A stretch of 64,000 nucleotides of DNA. Origin: Capra hircus (taxonomy: Eukaryota > Chordata > Mammalia > Artiodactyla > Bovidae). The translations under genes and the position numbers were made by a program. The stretch lies in the NCBI RefSeq assembly GCF_001704415.2, contig NC_030826.1:31243324-31307323 (forward strand), written 5' to 3'. This document shows, piece by piece, positions 20,488 through 32,222 of the stretch (position 1 is the first letter of the stretch; each line of letters begins with the position of its first letter). The notes beneath the pieces are model-generated. The model had not been told where the DNA came from and made no database searches. It saw only the letters and a program-made list of their open reading frames with translations.

Positions 20488-21629
20488 GTCTAAAACCCAA
20501 ACCTTCTAAAGGAGTTCTTATTTCCCAGGTTGTTTTAGGGTCCTTCTTTTAAATTTTTCCATCGGATTGCTTTGTCTCTTACTCTTCTTTGTAGAGGTAG
20601 CAAGGTGCAAAAATCTAGTTCAAAGAGGATTGTTATTAGCAGATTTTCTGAGTGGTTATTCTGTCTCGTTTCATTTTCTTACTTTCATTTTTTTTTATCC
20701 TTTTTTCTTCTTTTTAACATCTTTCCCAGTCCAGAGGCCAGAATCAACAGGATCAAAAATCAAACAAAAATCTTGAGCTTCCCTAAGGACACACATGGGG
20801 GATTTGGGAATCTCAGCTGTACAAATATGACGCCATCTTTAGACAAACCATCTAGAAGGATGGGGGAGGGGAACCAGCCTCTGTGTGTTGCACGCAGATG
20901 TCTTGTCACCATGCCTCCAGCCAGCTTTATTATCTGACAGATAGGGAGCACAAATATTGACTTTTGCTATTTTTACTGTAACTGCAGCTATAAATGTTGA
21001 TTACTGCCGGAGAGAGCAGACTGGGAAGAAAGCAGCAGTGTCTTCACAGCCCAAGAGAGCTTTTGTCTTTGCCTTGGGACAGAAGAAAGTAGGATATGAA
21101 TAAGGTCCTCATGGAATGATTCAATACAGGAATAATAAAGTGGTGATGATGTGAAAGATCCCATGGATTTGACAGATTTGGGGAGAAAAAAATTCCCTAT
21201 TGATTCTGAATTGTCATCTGTGTTCATTTAGCCCAAGCAAGTTCTGAATGTAGGAAACACAGGAACTTAACAGAACTCAGCCCCTCTCCCATGTTACACA
21301 CTCTCATCCAGTGGGACTTCTTTCTCTTCCCAAGGCAACACACAATCATTGATAACTACATTTCCCAATTTCTTCCCATCCATACCCCAGCATGGCATGG
21401 CAAGGGAAGTAATCCATCAGGATGTAGAGTTTTGTTGGTCTTCTGTAGGAAATGAAGGAATTCCTCTTTTGGTGGCAATCTATTCATTTGCCAAATGTAC
21501 AAAAGCATGGGAATTTTCCCATTTAGAGCTTTTTGTTTTTCAGATCCACATTTAAGATTTAGATCACCAGTGTAGAGTAATTCAGGTATCCTGTTTGATT
21601 AGATCTATTATGTTCTGTGTGATCTTTGT
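20488..21629. other. Unique sequence, nothing recognised
   Basis: T-rich at 20660-20740. A 121-codon + frame (20572-20937) has no recognisable domain. Confidence 0.4.
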
Positions 21630-21842
21630 GCGTGCAGGCATGCTCAGTCTTATCCGACTCTTTGTGACCCCCTGGACTGTAGCCAGGCTCCTCTGTCCAT
21701 GGGATTTCCCAGGCAAGAATACTGGAGCGGGTTGCCATTTCCTCCTCCAGAGCATCTTCTTGACCCAGGGATCATAGACTCACCTCTGGTGTCTCCTGCA
21801 TTGGCAGACAGATTCTTTACCACTGTGCCACCTGGGAAGCCC
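21630..21842 (-). mobile_element. Bov-tA SINE
   Basis: Minus-strand head gcttcccaggtggcacagtg, full body, tail gtcggataagactgagcatg. Full length. Confidence 0.92.
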
Positions 21843-22446
21843 TCAGCTTCAGAAACCAGCAAGATCAGAGTTCTCCTTAAAGACACTGACATGATGGAGG
21901 GATGGGCTGCTCTAAACCTGGGAGTGGGTCTCCAGATAACTGGCTTCTAGGTGCAAGAAAACAGACTCAGCAGCTCAGCTAGGTACCCAAAGGGACCCAG
22001 CCAGGTACCCAGCCTTGGTACCCAGCCTTGGCATGTTTCAAGGCTGTAGAATCTCCACCTCAAGGTCCATCTATCTCTGACCAGCATCTAACCTCAGGCA
22101 CCAACCAGCCCATAGCAAACAAACAGATCTGCACCTTCTTGAGAGGTTCAGGGAGTAGGAATAAGATCCACTGAGCCACCATCAGTGTCAAAAAGCACTC
22201 AGACAGATGAAGAGGAACACAGTAACAACTGTGGTCCGGAGGAGAAAGGGCGCCTGTGTGTTGAAGGTGGGAGTCTACATCTGTGCATGCTAAGGACAGA
22301 TGAAGTCCTAGGTTTCCTTTAGATTCACTGTCAGGAGACCTAACACATTAGTTCATTGCAGCAGTGGCTTCTGTGGTCCAAGGCTGCTGATATCTTCCTT
22401 GAAAGAGTCTTTCATTGAATTGACTTAATGAGTTCTATTTAGGGGA
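21843..22446. other. Unique sequence, nothing recognised
   Basis: Contains a short local duplication (taggtacccaaagggacccagcc-like, ggtacccagccttggtaccc) near 21980-22032. Confidence 0.4.
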
Positions 22447-23537
22447 TTCTATTGACTATGCCAAAGCCTTTGACTGTGTGGATCACAATAAACTGCAGAA
22501 AATTCTGAAAGAGATCGGAATACCAGACCACCTGACTTGCCTCTTGAGAAACCTATATGCAGGTCAGGAAGCAACAGCTACAGCTGGACATGGAACAACA
22601 GACTGGTTCCAAACAAGAAAAGGAGTACGTCAAGGCTGTATATTGTCACCCTGCTTATTTAACTTCTATGCAGAGTACATCATGAGAAATGCTGGGCTGG
22701 AAGAAACACAAGCTGGAATCAAGATTGCTGGGAGAAATATCAATCACCTCAGATATGCAGATGACACCACCCTTATGGCAGAAAGTGAAGAAGAACTAAA
22801 GAGCCTCTTGATGAAAGTGAAAGAGGAGAGTGAAAAAGTTGGCTTAAAGCTCAATATTCAGAAAACTAAGATCATGGCATCCAGTCCCATCACTTCATGG
22901 CAAATAGATGGGGAAACAGTGGCAACAGTGGCTAACTTTATTTGGGGGGGCTCCAAAATCACTGCAGATGGTGATTGCAGCCATGAAATTAAAAGATACC
23001 TTACTCCTTGAAAGGAAAGTTATGACCAACCTAGACAGCATATTAAAAAGCAGAGACATTACTTTGCCAACAAAGGTCCATCTAGTCAAGGCTATGGTTT
23101 TTCCAGTGGTCATGTATGGATATGAGAGTTGGACTATAAAGAAAGCTGAGCACCAAAGAACTGATGCTTTTGAACTGTGGTGTTGGGGAAGACTCTTGAG
23201 AGTCCGTTGGACTGCAAGGAGATCCAACCAGTCCATCCTAAAGGAGATCAGTCCTGGGTGTTCATTGGAAAGACTGATGTTGAAGCTGATACTCCAATAC
23301 TTTGGCCACCTCATGCGAAGAGTTGACTCATTGGAAAAGACCCTGATGCTGGGAAAGATTGAGGGCAGGAAGAGAAGGGGACGACAGAGGATGAGATGGT
23401 TGGATGGCATCACTGACTCGATGGACATGAATTTGGGTGAACTCCAGGTGTTGGTGATGAACAGGGTGGTCTGGTGTGCTGCGGTTCATGAGGTTGCAAA
23501 GAGTTGGACACAACTGAGTGCCTGAACTGAACTGAAC
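22447..23537 (+). mobile_element. BovB LINE, 5'-truncated
   Basis: About 1.1 kb from ttctattgactatgccaaag to the 3' tail gacacaactgagtgcctgaa and (ctgaa)n. It is close to the 8572-9783 copy in sequence, including a G-run at the same place (7 G here, 11 there), so both belong to the same BovB lineage. No clear target duplication. Confidence 0.95.
22478..23525 (+). pseudogene. BovB ORF2 remnant: reverse transcriptase core and C-terminus, frameshifted
   Basis: Frame one (22478-23011, 177 codons from an internal Met) carries GCILSPCLFNFYAEYI and the catalytic YADD at bases 22754-22765. It runs off at the G-run 22944-22950. The C-terminal part continues in another frame (22908-23525): GYESWTIKKAEHQRTDAF, then WTARRSNQSILKEISPG, to the end of the BovB protein (NRVVWCAAVHEVAKSWTQLS). 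The endonuclease domain is absent. Compared with the other copies it has a Y for C change in the CESWT motif. Non-functional. Confidence 0.92.
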
Positions 23538-23780
23538 CCAAGAGAGGTGGGATGGAACACATGAACATATCATATCAGGGGAAAAAAACGTGGTTTCAGA
23601 GTCAAGCAGAATTGGATACAATTCTAGGTCCAGACACGTACCCTTCATGTGATTTTGTAAAAGTTTCTTGGTTATTCTTTTTCTCTGAGCCTCATTTTCA
23701 TTTTCTATAAAAAGAGAAAAATGACATGGTTATTGCGAGGCTGAAAATAAACGATATCTGTACAGTGTTTACCATACATA

Positions 23781-23896
23781 GACTTCCCTGGTGTGGTGGC
23801 TCAGTGGTGAAGAACCCACCTGCCAGTGCAGGACACATGGGATCAATCCCTGATCCAAGAAGATCCCACACGCAGCGCGACAACTAAGCCTCTCAC
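23781..23896 (+). mobile_element. CHR-type SINE fragment
   Basis: gacttccctggtgtggtggc, ggatcaatccctgatccaag and cgcgacaactaagcctctca match the 5' part of the long CHR SINE form (compare 51849 and 62685). The 3' part is missing. Confidence 0.7.
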
Positions 23897-23907
23897 ATCT
23901 GTACGCG

Positions 23908-24018
23908 AATACTGGAACAACCTTAGACTTTACTAGACAGACCTTTGTTGGCAGAGCGATTCAATACGCTATCTTGGCCTGTCACGGCTATTCTTCCAAG
24001 GAGCAAGCATCTTGGAGA
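23908..24018 (-). mobile_element. Decayed BovB fragment
   Basis: tagacagacctttgttggca, then ttccaaggagcaagcatctt match the antisense BovB RT C-terminal region (compare 48530-48622), with gaps. Older and more diverged than the other copies. Confidence 0.7.
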
Positions 24019-25426
24019 CTGGGAGAAATCCATATACACCTTTCTTTGGCTCACTCATAAGTCATTTTACCCCAAGAAGCAAAAATCTCACCTAAACAAC
24101 ATGTCACAGATTTTCTTCCCCTTTTTCCCCATGTTTTGTCAATCATGAGACATGATCTTGCAGAGACCCTGGCAAGGCTGAGCTCACAGCAGAACTAGCA
24201 TGACCCAGTAAGCTGACCCGGAGACCTCGTGGGTGAATCTTCCTGAAACATCACAGCCCCATTTCAGGGCCTTTGTGGTCAGTCTTCAGATAACAGTCTC
24301 AGCTCCTTACAGTGTGTCCACCACCTCATCTGCAGTGTCTGCCATTTTTACTTTGTGTTGAACTCTACAGAGTTGAGAAAAAAAAGAAAAAAACATTTTC
24401 AGGGGAGCAGTTCAGAAGTCAAGGTGATCAGTGACTTCCATTCTTTCCTACATGACATTCCAGAGACGTCAACTCTAAGTAGCAATGTCCTCAAACAGAA
24501 AATCAAACTATCCCAGCCCCCTTGCTGTGTCGTCTGAGTCACCATGGGGAATCTTGTAGGATTTTCCCATTAATTCTCAAGAATGGCCCACTCCAGCCTT
24601 CATGATGAGTTTATCAGTCTGCGTTTTATTAGCAGGCCCGTTATGCGTTTTCCAGGATGTATGATTATCACCATATGTGAGATATACATCTCTAGTCACC
24701 TCTGAGATGGCAAGTAGGATATTCCAGGGATGTCTTGCCACTGAGTGAAAGGGGCGCCCCTACCTGGAGGGACAGTCGTCTGCTGTGTCCAACCAGCAGG
24801 GGCCGGGGAGGAGCAGTGTATGGAGGGGGCGGGAAGTATAGTCTGAAAGATGTATTTCATGCTGTAATGCCTTATTTGTTTACATCTGTAGTAATTATTT
24901 TAAAATCTCAACACTAAAAAAAAAGTGTTTCAGTGTCCTAATTCATAATGGAATGATTACTAAGACCAGGGTACTAGACATACTCAAGGTCCTTTTTTCT
25001 TTGACCATTTCTGAATGAATACCCCACAAAGGCATCCTCCAGATTTCTAAATATGCCGTGAAAGAGCCTGAAGGTGAACCCGCCACTGTATTCACAGTAG
25101 TTACCTTCTTGAGGGAAGAAGACTTAAGAGAAGTTTATTTTTAGATGATTGGACTATTTGTTCAATATTATCCTATTAGAATGTTCTCATGTGTTACCAC
25201 CAGAAATTGAATATTAACAACATTTAAAAAAATTATACAGTAATACAGATAAGATGACCTCACAGGAGTGCTAAGCCTGCCTAGTTGAGCAATTTAGGAC
25301 ATTTCCTGAAGGCTTCTGGACCCAGTTTCTCATCAGAAAGAGACAGTGCTTGGTCAAGCTGTCTGCCAAGACTCCATTCCTGGGAAGAGAGAGATGAGGA
25401 ATCAGAGGATGGCAAGAGAGAAAACT
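24019..25426. other. Unique sequence, one CTCF-like motif
   Basis: Repeat-free. A GC-rich patch at 24740-24840 contains ccagcaggggccgg (24793-24806), 13 of 14 positions of the CTCF core. Nothing else recognised. Confidence 0.4.
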
Positions 25427-25462
25427 GAGTGTGTGTGTGTGCGTGTGTGTGTGTGTGAGTGT
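25427..25462. repeat. (TG)n microsatellite
   Basis: gtgtgtgtgtgtgcgtgtgt with a single c interruption, then gagtgtgtga. Confidence 0.92.
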
Positions 25463-25860
25463 GTGACGATTGTGCTCCAAGACCCCAGCCTGTTCAAATT
25501 GCCCGCAAGAGGAATTCATGGATGTCCTTCGATCTTAAACCAAGTTTGAAAAATGCAGGGCTAAATAATTCACTACTAATAATTCTGGTTCTACAAAATG
25601 TCCAAACAAAACCAGAGCAGCCAGTAAGAGGAACTTCCAGATCCGCAAGTCGTGAGCTCTGAGCTGAAAGGTACAGTGTACCTGGAAGCCTGTGGAAGCC
25701 CTCAGCTCCCACCTCTGCCATGTCCTGCCTGTTGAAGGAGGCAGCAAAGAAAGTGAAGGAACCTCCACATCCAGCCCTCCTTCTGCCTGGTTCCTTGTGT
25801 CTCGGGGCTGGGGTTGCCTCTGCAGGTCTCCTCCTGACCTGACATGTCATGATCCGTTAG
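25463..25860. other. Unique sequence, nothing recognised
   Basis: No family recognised. Overlapping open frames on both strands have no domain. Confidence 0.4.
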
Positions 25861-26340
25861 TTTTTTTCTTTATGTATATTTTCATTGGAGTGCAATTGCT
25901 TTACAATGTTGTGTTAGCTTCTGCTATACAACAGTGTGAATCAGCTATAAGTTCACATATAGCCTCCTCCCTGTTGAACCTCCCTCCCACCCCCGCCGCT
26001 CCATTTGGCCCCTCTGCACCATCACAGCGCACCAAGCTGAGCTCCCTGCACTGTACGGCAGCTTCTCGCTAGCTGTCTGTTCGACACATGGCAGTGAATA
26101 CATGTCAGTACTGCTCTCTCAGCTCATCCCACCCTTCCCTTCCCCTCTTGTACCCGCCCGTGCATTTTCTACACCTGCATCTCTATTCGTTCCCTGCAAA
26201 TAAGTTCATTTGTGCCCTTTTTCTAGATCCCACGCATGTGTGTTAATATGTGCTGTTTATTTTTCTCTTTCTGACTTCCTTGACTCTGTATGACACACTA
26301 CGTCTGTCCACGTCTCTACAAAAGTGACTCTTTAGTTTTG
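25861..26340 (-). mobile_element. L1 3' UTR fragment
   Basis: Antisense L1 3' UTR: cattggagtgcaattgcttt, acaatgttgtgttagcttct, atcagctataagttcacata, then ttttctctttctgacttcct near the ORF2 end. No coding sequence survives. Confidence 0.88.
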
Positions 26341-26894
26341 AAATTCAAATTAAGCACTGTTATTTATCAGTGGGAACTCTTCCTGTGGCGAGTGATGGAA
26401 AATCCAATGACGTTTACAAACTCTAAAAGGGATGGTATTTTTTCATGTACTGTGAGTTGAGAGCTTTAAACTTAGATGGATCCCGTGCAACGAGTGATAC
26501 AACTGGTGTCATCTCTTCTTATCCTGTGTCCCCCATTGTCCTGTTCTCAGGTTCCAGGTGATGACCGGGTGGCTGCCTTCAGGTTCTATCCAGGGTAAGG
26601 TGGAACATTCCTTTCTGGTCATCTCTCTCTGCTCACTTCCTTGAAAGTCCAGGGTTTACTCACTGGGCCAACTGTAGCCCTTGGTCCTCTAGATCCCAAT
26701 CGTGGGGGAGGGGAGAACTGGACTTCTGATTTAGAGCACAATTTCCTGACATGTAGAAAAACCAGTAGGTCCCCCGCCCTAGTGGCACTTCTGACTACTT
26801 TTACAAAAAGTTATGAAAACAGTAGGGGATAGGCTGGCCTGGGTGGCCACACCTGTAGCCTCCTCTGTCTTCTGTGAGTCCAAAGAAAGAATCA
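26341..26894. other. Unique sequence, nothing recognised with confidence
   Basis: 26380-26620 has the feel of an old dispersed element (ggtgtcatctcttcttatcc, ggttccaggtgatgaccggg), but I cannot assign it. Confidence 0.35.
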
Positions 26895-27075
26895 GGGGAC
26901 TTCCCTGGCCCTCCAGTGGTAAAGACTTCTCCTTCCAATGCTGGGGTTATGGGTTCAATCCATGGTCTGGGAACTAAGATCCCACATGCCTCAGGCCAAA
27001 AAACCAAAACATAAAGTAGAAGCAATATTGTAACAAATTCAAGAAAGACTTTAGAAATGGTCCACATCAAAAAGA
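26895..27075 (+). mobile_element. CHR-type SINE
   Basis: ggggacttccctggccctcc head, B-box-like gggttcaatccatgg, ggaactaagatcccacatgc, and the typical tail gaagcaatattgtaacaaat ending in an a-rich stretch. Confidence 0.88.
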
Positions 27076-27369
27076 AATCCTAGAAAACATAATCAGAGAC
27101 AAATGTTACCTCTCTGCAGCTTAGTTTTCTGACATAACATACTTGTAACAAAGCTTTTTTATAGAGCAATATACCTTTCAATTTAAATGTCAAATATTTT
27201 CAAATTATGGGGAAATACATCAATACTCTCTTAAGCAGAACTACATAAGCAATCCCTGAAGAGGGTAGTCCACAGACTGAGTCTCAAGTAGATTAAGAAG
27301 AGAATCAGAGACTGAGGGTGCTGTTGCATGAAAAATAGTAACTATGCCAGGTTATATACAATGGAGACC

Positions 27370-27626
27370 TCTGCTGCTGCTGCTGCTAAGTCGCTTCAGT
27401 CGTGTCCGACTCCGTGGGACCCCATAGACGGGAGCCCACCAGGCTCCCCTGTCCCTGGGATTCTCCAGGCAAGAACACTGGAGTGGGTTGACATTTCCTT
27501 CTCCAATGCATGAAAGTGAAAAGAGAAAATGAAGTCGCTAAGTCGTGTCTGACTCTTAGTTGACCCCATGGACTGCAGCCTACCAGGGTCCTCCATCCAT
27601 GGGATTTTCCAGACAAGAGTGCTGGA
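27370..27626 (-). mobile_element. Bov-A2 SINE
   Basis: Minus strand: both Bov-A units present, joined by ttcattttctcttttcactt; (agc)n tail at the left end. The start of the first unit is truncated at gctggaaaat. Confidence 0.92.
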
Positions 27627-27780
27627 AAATGACCTTGTTAACCAAAGGCAATCTCTGTTTAGCATGAGAAAAACATTATTTTAGTTCGTTAATAATTCCC
27701 AAAGTGTCTTCTTTAATATTTTGACAGTCATTTCAAATGGAAACACTTTCATATGCACACAGCAATGACTATTTAAAAAG

Positions 27781-27985
27781 TGGGCTTCCCATGTGGCTCA
27801 GTGGTAAAGAATCCACCAGCCAATGCAGGAGACTTGGGTTCAATATCTGGATGGAGAAGATCCCCTGGAGAAGGAAGTGGCAACCCACTCTAGTATTCTT
27901 GCCTGGAGAATCCCATGGACGGAGGAGCCTGGCAGACTCCAGTCCGTGGGATCCCAATGAACCAGACACAACTGAGTGACTAAAC
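27781..27985 (+). mobile_element. Bov-tA SINE
   Basis: Full-length: gggcttcccatgtggctcag head through ccagacacaactgagtgact. Confidence 0.92.
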
Positions 27986-28495
27986 AACAATGATGTAAAT
28001 ACACACTCACTCGTATACACATAATTATTATTACTAATTGTAATAATAACCTGAGGTAGCGAGGAAAGAAAAGGTCGAGCTTCCAAAGACAAAACGTGTG
28101 GATGTTGAGAGCACCATTAGCTGAAAGAAAACACCAAATTTACTCTCATATTTTCACCAAGTTTTTTAGAGTCTTGAATAGCAGAAACCGTTCTTATTGA
28201 TTAAATTTCATAATTCTGAATTTGATCAAATCATAAAACACCCATCAGACTGCAGTTTTTATAAACATTATAGATAATGAGGAGAAAATGGAATTAGTAA
28301 GTTAGGGGTCACTGAATATTCAATTATCCCAGCTTTATCTTGTTAAGAAAAATTAGAAATTGTGCACGCATGTGTGTGTTTGCAATCACAGGAAGCATTT
28401 CTGCTAAACTCACAGAAGCTGTTTCCAGCTCTCTATGGCAGCATCTTACAGGCGAGCAGCAGGTACTCTTTTATTTTTTCATGTGTATGGACACT
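27986..28495. other. Unique AT-rich sequence
   Basis: Nothing recognised. Confidence 0.4.
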
Positions 28496-29138
28496 TGTTG
28501 GTGAATAGATGGGGAAAAACTGGAAACAGTGACAGACTGTTTTCTTGGGCTGAAAAATCACTGTGGATGGTGACAGCAGGCATGAAATTAAAAGACGCTT
28601 GCTCCTTGGAAGAAAAGCTATGACAAACATAGATTGTATATTAAAAAGCAGAGACATGTCTTTGTTGACAAAGGTCTGTATATTGAAAGCTATGGTTTTT
28701 CTGGTAGTCATGTATGGATGTGAGAGATAGACCATAAAGAAGGCTGAGCACCCAAGAATTTATGCTTTTGAGCTGTGGTGCTGGAGAAGACTGTTGAGAC
28801 TCCCTTAGACATCAAGAAGATCAAAACAGTCAGTCCTAAAGGAAATCAACCCTGAATATTCATTGGAAGGACTGATGCTGAGGCTGAAGCTCCAATACTT
28901 GGCCACCTGATGGAAAAAGCCGACTCATTGGAAAAGACCCTGATGCTGGGAAAGGTTGAGAGCAGGAGGAAAAGATGGCTGTGGAGGATGAGATAGATGG
29001 ATGGATGGCACCACCAACTCAATGGACATGGGTTTGAGCAAGTGCCAGGAGATGGTGAAGGACATGGAAGCCTGGCTTGCTGCAGTCCATGGGGTCACAA
29101 AGAGGTGGACACGACTAAGCGACTGAACAACAACAACA
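28496..29138 (+). mobile_element. BovB 3' end (older copy)
   Basis: Diverged BovB from gtgaatagatggggaaaaac to gacacgactaagcgactgaa followed by caacaacaac. All frames are broken (for example gatagaccataaag). It ends in a caa repeat rather than ctgaa, as do the 32223 copy and the 11774 tail, marking a different BovB subfamily from the 8572, 22447 and 31521 copies. Confidence 0.9.
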
Positions 29139-29290
29139 TGGACACATGTCCTCTAGGGGCACAGGGTTGTGTTTCACTGTGGACTCTTCCAAGAGTCCAG
29201 ACCAAGCCAAGACCTTCATCACATCCCTGGGCTCAGACCTGAAGAGTTTCCCTGAAGTGCAGATGCGGCCCTCCAATTCCTGCCGTCAGT

Positions 29291-29568
29291 CTCTGCTGCT
29301 GTTGCTGCTAAGTCGCGTCAGTCGTGTCTGACTCTGTGGGACCCCACAGATGGCAGCCCACCAGGCTCCCCCATCCCTGGGCTTCTCCAGGCAAGAACAC
29401 TGGAGTGGGTTGCCATTTCCTTCTCCAATGTCTCCTGCTGCTAAGTCACTTCAGTTGTGTCCAACTCTGTGCGATCCCATAGATGGCAGTCCACCAGGCT
29501 CCCCATCCCTGGGATTCTCCAGGCAAGAACACTGGAGTGGGTTGCCGTTTCCTTCTCCAATGTCTCCT
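29291..29568 (-). mobile_element. Two Bov-A (tail-type) monomers in tandem
   Basis: Both units are the second half of Bov-A2, each with its own (agc)n-type tail (ctgctgctgttgctgctaag and tgctgctaag on +) and each ending ttctccaatgtctcc. The word caatgtctcc at 29426-29435 and 29558-29567 flanks the right unit as a direct repeat. A normal Bov-A2 joins two different halves, so this is an insertion next to, or a duplication of, a monomer. Confidence 0.85.
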
Positions 29569-30046
29569 AAGGAATGCTAAATGCTTGTTAGGAGTTTAAA
29601 TTAACCCGCTCAGAGGTGTCTGGCCCCAGCTGAAAATGTCTCCACTTTATTCAAACTTTATCAGCTTGTTGTAAAACCAGCAGGGGGAGCCATAACATAA
29701 AGGTGTTTTAGGGATTCAGACTTTAAAAATTGAAGTATTGTTGATTGTTTCTTTGGATGGGTGATATTCACAGCAGGGGTTCCATAACTTGTGACACACC
29801 ACTAATGACATGAGATTCTGGAAGGGACGTTGAGGTAAAGGTGGCTATCTTTACATTCCCATTTATGTGACTAAGAATGAAATCAGAAAAATCTTTACCA
29901 ATCTTAGAAACTGCTGATGGTTGCCTTCACTATGTCAGAAATCTTAAGGCCCTTTCACAGCACAGATTGGAGAGGAGAAGTTATCGGTCCATGGGCTTCA
30001 CTGTTCGCAGCCTGGCTGAAGAAGATGCTAGAACTCCCTGCACATA
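29569..30046. other. Unique sequence, one CTCF-like motif
   Basis: ccagcagggggagc at 29677-29690 fits the CTCF core at 13 of 14 positions. Otherwise nothing recognised. Confidence 0.4.
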
Positions 30047-30262
30047 TGCCAAGTTGTTTCAGTTGTGTCTGACTCTTTGAGACCCAATGGACCATAACCC
30101 ACCAGGCTCCTCAGGACGTGGGATTTCCCAGGGAAGAATACTGGAGTGGGTTGCCATGCCCTCCTCCAGGGGATCTTCCTGATTCAGGGACTGAACCTGC
30201 ATATCTTATGTCTCCCGCATTGGCAGATGGATTCTTTACCACTAGCACCACCTGGGAAGCCC
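30047..30262 (-). mobile_element. Bov-tA SINE
   Basis: Minus-strand head gcttcccaggtggtgctagt, body and tail gtcagacacaactgaaacaa. Full length. Confidence 0.92.
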
Positions 30263-30875
30263 CAGAGCTTCCTGAAAGGACCCTCATGTATCCAGGAGTC
30301 ATGTGCTCATCATCTGGGACAGGTAGGCATCTGAGAAAGGTGAGCTTTGTTTCTACCTGTGATGAGCTCAAAGCACCTGAAATCATACAGGGCAGAGAAA
30401 CCAGCTGTGACCACTGTTTTGACCTACAGTAGTAGCAGGGATGGTGCCACCATGAAGATAGGTGCTGGCCCAGCTGATTTCTTGTTCTACCACAAACCCG
30501 GAAGTATCACCTGAGGCTCAAAGGCTCAAAGTACCACCTGTTAACACTGGCTGTTTCCTCCTTCTTACAGGAAAGTGGACCTTAATTTCAAAAAAGCAAA
30601 ACTAGATTTTTCATTCTTCCTTTTCCTAACTCTGAAAGATTTAAAATACAATAGTTAAAGTGATTCAAACTTAGCCCCTTTTAGGTAGATGGAGCTCTAT
30701 AAATGTCAGCAGAGGAAAGCACACACACAGAAAAGATTCTGCCAAAGCAGAGAAACAATCTGAAAAATCAGACTGTGAGATGAAATTCCTACAGGAGATA
30801 GAACAAAGTACATGAGAATTTCTAATTCATATTGTTTTTAAGTTTTTCTTGAATTTGTTACAGTATTGTTTTATG
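30263..30875. other. Unique sequence, nothing recognised
   Basis: No family recognised. Confidence 0.4.
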
Positions 30876-30996
30876 TTTTTTTGTGGGGGGGGGCGGCCTG
30901 AGGCATGTGGGATCTTAGTTCCCTAACAAGTGATCAAACTCACAACCCTAGCATTGAAAGGTGAAGTCTTTACCACTGGATGGCCAGGAAAGTCCC
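30876..30996 (-). mobile_element. CHR-type SINE
   Basis: Minus strand: gactttcctggccatccagt head and ggcctcaggccgcc-like end, with a T/G-rich run at 30881-30893 on + as its tail. Diverged. Confidence 0.8.
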
Positions 30997-31207
30997 TCTT
31001 ATTGGTATTCTGATCAAGTTTGAGAAGAGGTGGCATCAGTGGATATAGAGTCATGAAAAGGTACAGATCTGAGGTCAGACAGATTGTTTACAGATGAAAA
31101 GCCAACGTGTTAAATTTTAAAACCTCCTGCAAGAAGTGGGTGGAAAAAGAGACTGTCTTGCAAATGATCTTGTCTGTATGAATCACTTTAATCCCTATGC
31201 TAGGGCT

Positions 31208-31506
31208 AAAGTGAAAGTGAAAGTTGCTCAGTTGCGTATGACTCTTTGCAACCCCATGGAGAATTTTCTAGGCCAGAATACTGGAGTGGGTAGCCTTTCC
31301 CTTCTCCAGGAGCCCAGCCCAGGGATTGAACCCAGGTCTCCTGCATTGCAGGTGGATTCTTTACCAGCTGATCCACAGGGGAAGCCCAAGAATACTGGAG
31401 TGGGTAGTCTATTCCTTCTCCAGCGGATCTTCCTGATCCAGGAATCGAACTGGGGACTTCTGCATTGCAGGCAGATTCTTTACCAACTGAACTATTAGGG
31501 GAGCCC
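31208..31506 (-). mobile_element. Extended Bov-tA SINE with two tRNA-like heads
   Basis: Minus strand: a first head ending in a short body (tattcttggg junction), then a second complete head-body unit. Two B-box-like motifs are seen on + at 31326-31336 (gggattgaacc) and 31442-31452 (ggaatcgaact). The same architecture recurs at 36649, 42101 and 54261, so it is a family and not a local accident. Confidence 0.85.
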
Positions 31507-31507
31507 T

Positions 31508-31980
31508 AAGGATGTAACCACGGTTTTTCCAGTGGTCGTGTATGGATGCGAGAGTTGGACTGTGAAGAAAGCTGAGTGCCAAAGAATTGCTGCTTTTGAA
31601 CTGTGGTGTTGGAGAAGACTCTTGAGAGTCCCTTGGACTGCAAGGAGATCCAACCAGTCCATTCTAAAGGAGATCGGTCCCGGGTGTTCTTTGGAAGGAA
31701 TGATGCTAAAGCTGAAACTCCAATACTTTGGCCACCTCATGCGAAGAGTTGACTCCTTGGAAAAGACTCTGATGCTGGGAGGGATTGGGGGCAGGAGGAG
31801 AAGGGGACGACAGTGGATAGATGGCTGTATGGCATCACCGACTTGATGGACATGAGTTTGAGTGAACTCTGGGAGTTGGTGATGGATAGGGAGGCCTGAT
31901 GTGCTGCAATTCATGGGGTTGCAAAGTTGGACACAGCTGAGCAACTGAACTGAACTGAACTGAACTGAAGGACGTAACCA
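31508..31980 (+). mobile_element. Short BovB insertion with 13-bp target-site duplication
   Basis: Body 31521-31967: 5'-truncated BovB from cggtttttccagtggtcgtg, with GCESWTVKKAECQRIAAF coding remnant, to (ctgaa)n. Flanks aaggatgtaacca (31508-31520) and aaggacgtaacca (31968-31980) differ at one base. It inserted two bases from the end of the preceding SINE. The 104-codon + frame and the 175-codon - frame here are BovB and its shadow. Confidence 0.95.
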
Positions 31981-32042
31981 AAAGATAAGGACTTCCAGTA
32001 ATGATTGCACGTATATTTTCAAAAGAGTTCTCTAGTGATAAT

Positions 32043-32221
32043 GTGGGCCTTCCCTGATGGCTCAGAAGATAAAGAATCTGCCTGCAATGCAGGAAACACA
32101 GAAGATGCTTGTTCAATTCCTGGGTCAGTAAGATCCCTTGGAGGAGGAAATGACAACCCAACCCAGTATTCTTCCCTGGAAAATTCCATGGACAGAGGAG
32201 CCTGGAGGGCTATAGTCCATG
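32043..32221 (+). mobile_element. Bov-tA SINE lacking its 3' end
   Basis: Head gggccttccctgatggctca through body to gggctatagtccatg, where it stops without the gttgcaaagagtcggac end. It joins BovB sequence directly. Confidence 0.9.
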
Positions 32222-32222
32222 A

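Noticed and set aside
24740..24840. GC-rich patch as a CpG-island promoter
   Set aside because: Too short, few CpGs, and no transcript start features; only a CTCF-like motif remains.
29291..29568. Regularly spaced direct repeats as a CRISPR-like array
   Set aside because: Only two SINE units; no short uniform repeats with unique spacers, and the genome is mammalian.
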